Part shown: piece by piece, positions 63,884 through 64,000 of the stretch
Layout of the letters: each line of letters opens with the position of its first letter
Numbering within the stretch: the stretch's first letter is position 1
Assembly (NCBI RefSeq): GCF_019355055.1
Contig: NZ_CP048411.1
Coordinates: 620,001 to 684,000, forward strand
DNA from: Pseudomonas sp. MTM4
Lineage (GTDB): Bacteria; Pseudomonadota; Gammaproteobacteria; Pseudomonadales; Pseudomonadaceae
Reading direction: 5' to 3'
Length of the DNA stretch: 64,000 nucleotides
The notes under the pieces: model-generated
What the model was told of the DNA's origin: nothing
The model's database searches: none
What the model saw: the letters and a program-made list of their open reading frames with translations, nothing else
Made by a program: the position numbers and the translations under genes

Positions 63884-64000
63884 TTCTGCCGGGGTAGCGG
63901 CCATGCTCGGTGGCTCCGGAATCCGCAGCGCTGTCGCTTGCCTCGAATTCACGGGCAAGCAGCCTGCCGGCAATCCGCGCCACCTCCACCAGGCGTTCAC
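63870..64000 (-). CDS. C-terminal end of an unidentified gene (5' part outside window)
   Basis: On the minus strand an open frame runs from the window edge to TGA at 63870-63872. It reads ERLVEVARIAGRLLAREFEA, then a polar tail ending GRYPGRISDQ. Codon use matches the neighbours. It overlaps the 3' end of the reductase gene (stop 63883) in convergent orientation. Too short to assign a family. Confidence 0.45.
   Translation of the reverse strand, partial: ERLVEVARIAGRLLAREFEASDSAADSGATEHGRYPGRISDQ

Overview
The window is GC-rich, densely coded bacterial DNA typical of an environmental gammaproteobacterium, most likely Pseudomonas or a close relative. The signs are many LysR regulators, OprM-, OprB- and EmrAB-type envelope proteins, a sigma54 activator with a matching -24/-12 promoter, TctABC transport and an IS1182-type element. 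No rRNA, tRNA or CRISPR array was seen. The content is accessory: catabolic clusters broken up by two defence loci.

Layout. 1-9.5 kb: a partial LysR gene, a small exported protein, a secreted alpha/beta hydrolase, then LysR, zinc alcohol dehydrogenase and aldehyde dehydrogenase (possibly aryl-ester or aryl-alcohol use), an NDH-2-like oxidoreductase, and a GH1 beta-glucosidase with a broken N-terminus. 9.5-19.3 kb: an SDR, a truncated ABM monooxygenase remnant, a DUF190 gene, and a three-part efflux operon (EmrA/EmrB/OprM-like) facing a TetR gene across a perfect 26-bp palindrome. A DODA-type dioxygenase plus hydrolase pair and a DHA2 transporter follow. 19.3-26.4 kb: LysR facing an ABM+SDR pair, then a four-gene operon of two luciferase-like flavoenzymes and two tandem xylose-isomerase-like paralogues, facing its own LysR gene.

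26.6-32.4 kb is a defence island: a membrane-anchored DUF4041/GIY-YIG (MUG113) coiled-coil protein, then a Gabija-like OLD nuclease and UvrD-type helicase with overlapping stop and start. A LysR C-terminal remnant marks the right edge. 32.5-53.3 kb is a large catabolic block. It holds IclR and acyl-CoA dehydrogenase facing enoyl-CoA hydratase, 3-hydroxyacyl-CoA dehydrogenase, thiolase, CoA-transferase, TctCBA and EtfBA. A sigma54 activator then faces an SDR alcohol dehydrogenase, a cyclohexanone-monooxygenase-like BVMO, a semialdehyde dehydrogenase, an OprB-like porin and an acetoin-reductase-like SDR. Together these can be read as cycloalkanol to lactone to dicarboxylate to beta-oxidation, although no lactone hydrolase is adjacent.

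53.5-57.7 kb: an internally deleted IS1182-type element with intact 23-bp terminal repeats. Next to it is a minimal CBASS-like operon (SLATT two-TM effector plus CD-NTase with an AGS-C sensor), convergent with a membrane-anchored protein carrying a HEPN-type RNxxxH motif. 58.3-64 kb: LysR facing a PRISE-like SDR, then AraC facing an SDR, a VOC protein and a saccharopine-dehydrogenase-like reductase, and the 3' end of an unidentified gene at the window edge.

The most interesting parts are the CBASS/HEPN locus, the Gabija/DUF4041 island, the combined BVMO-dicarboxylate block and the uncharacterised flavoenzyme/isomerase operon.
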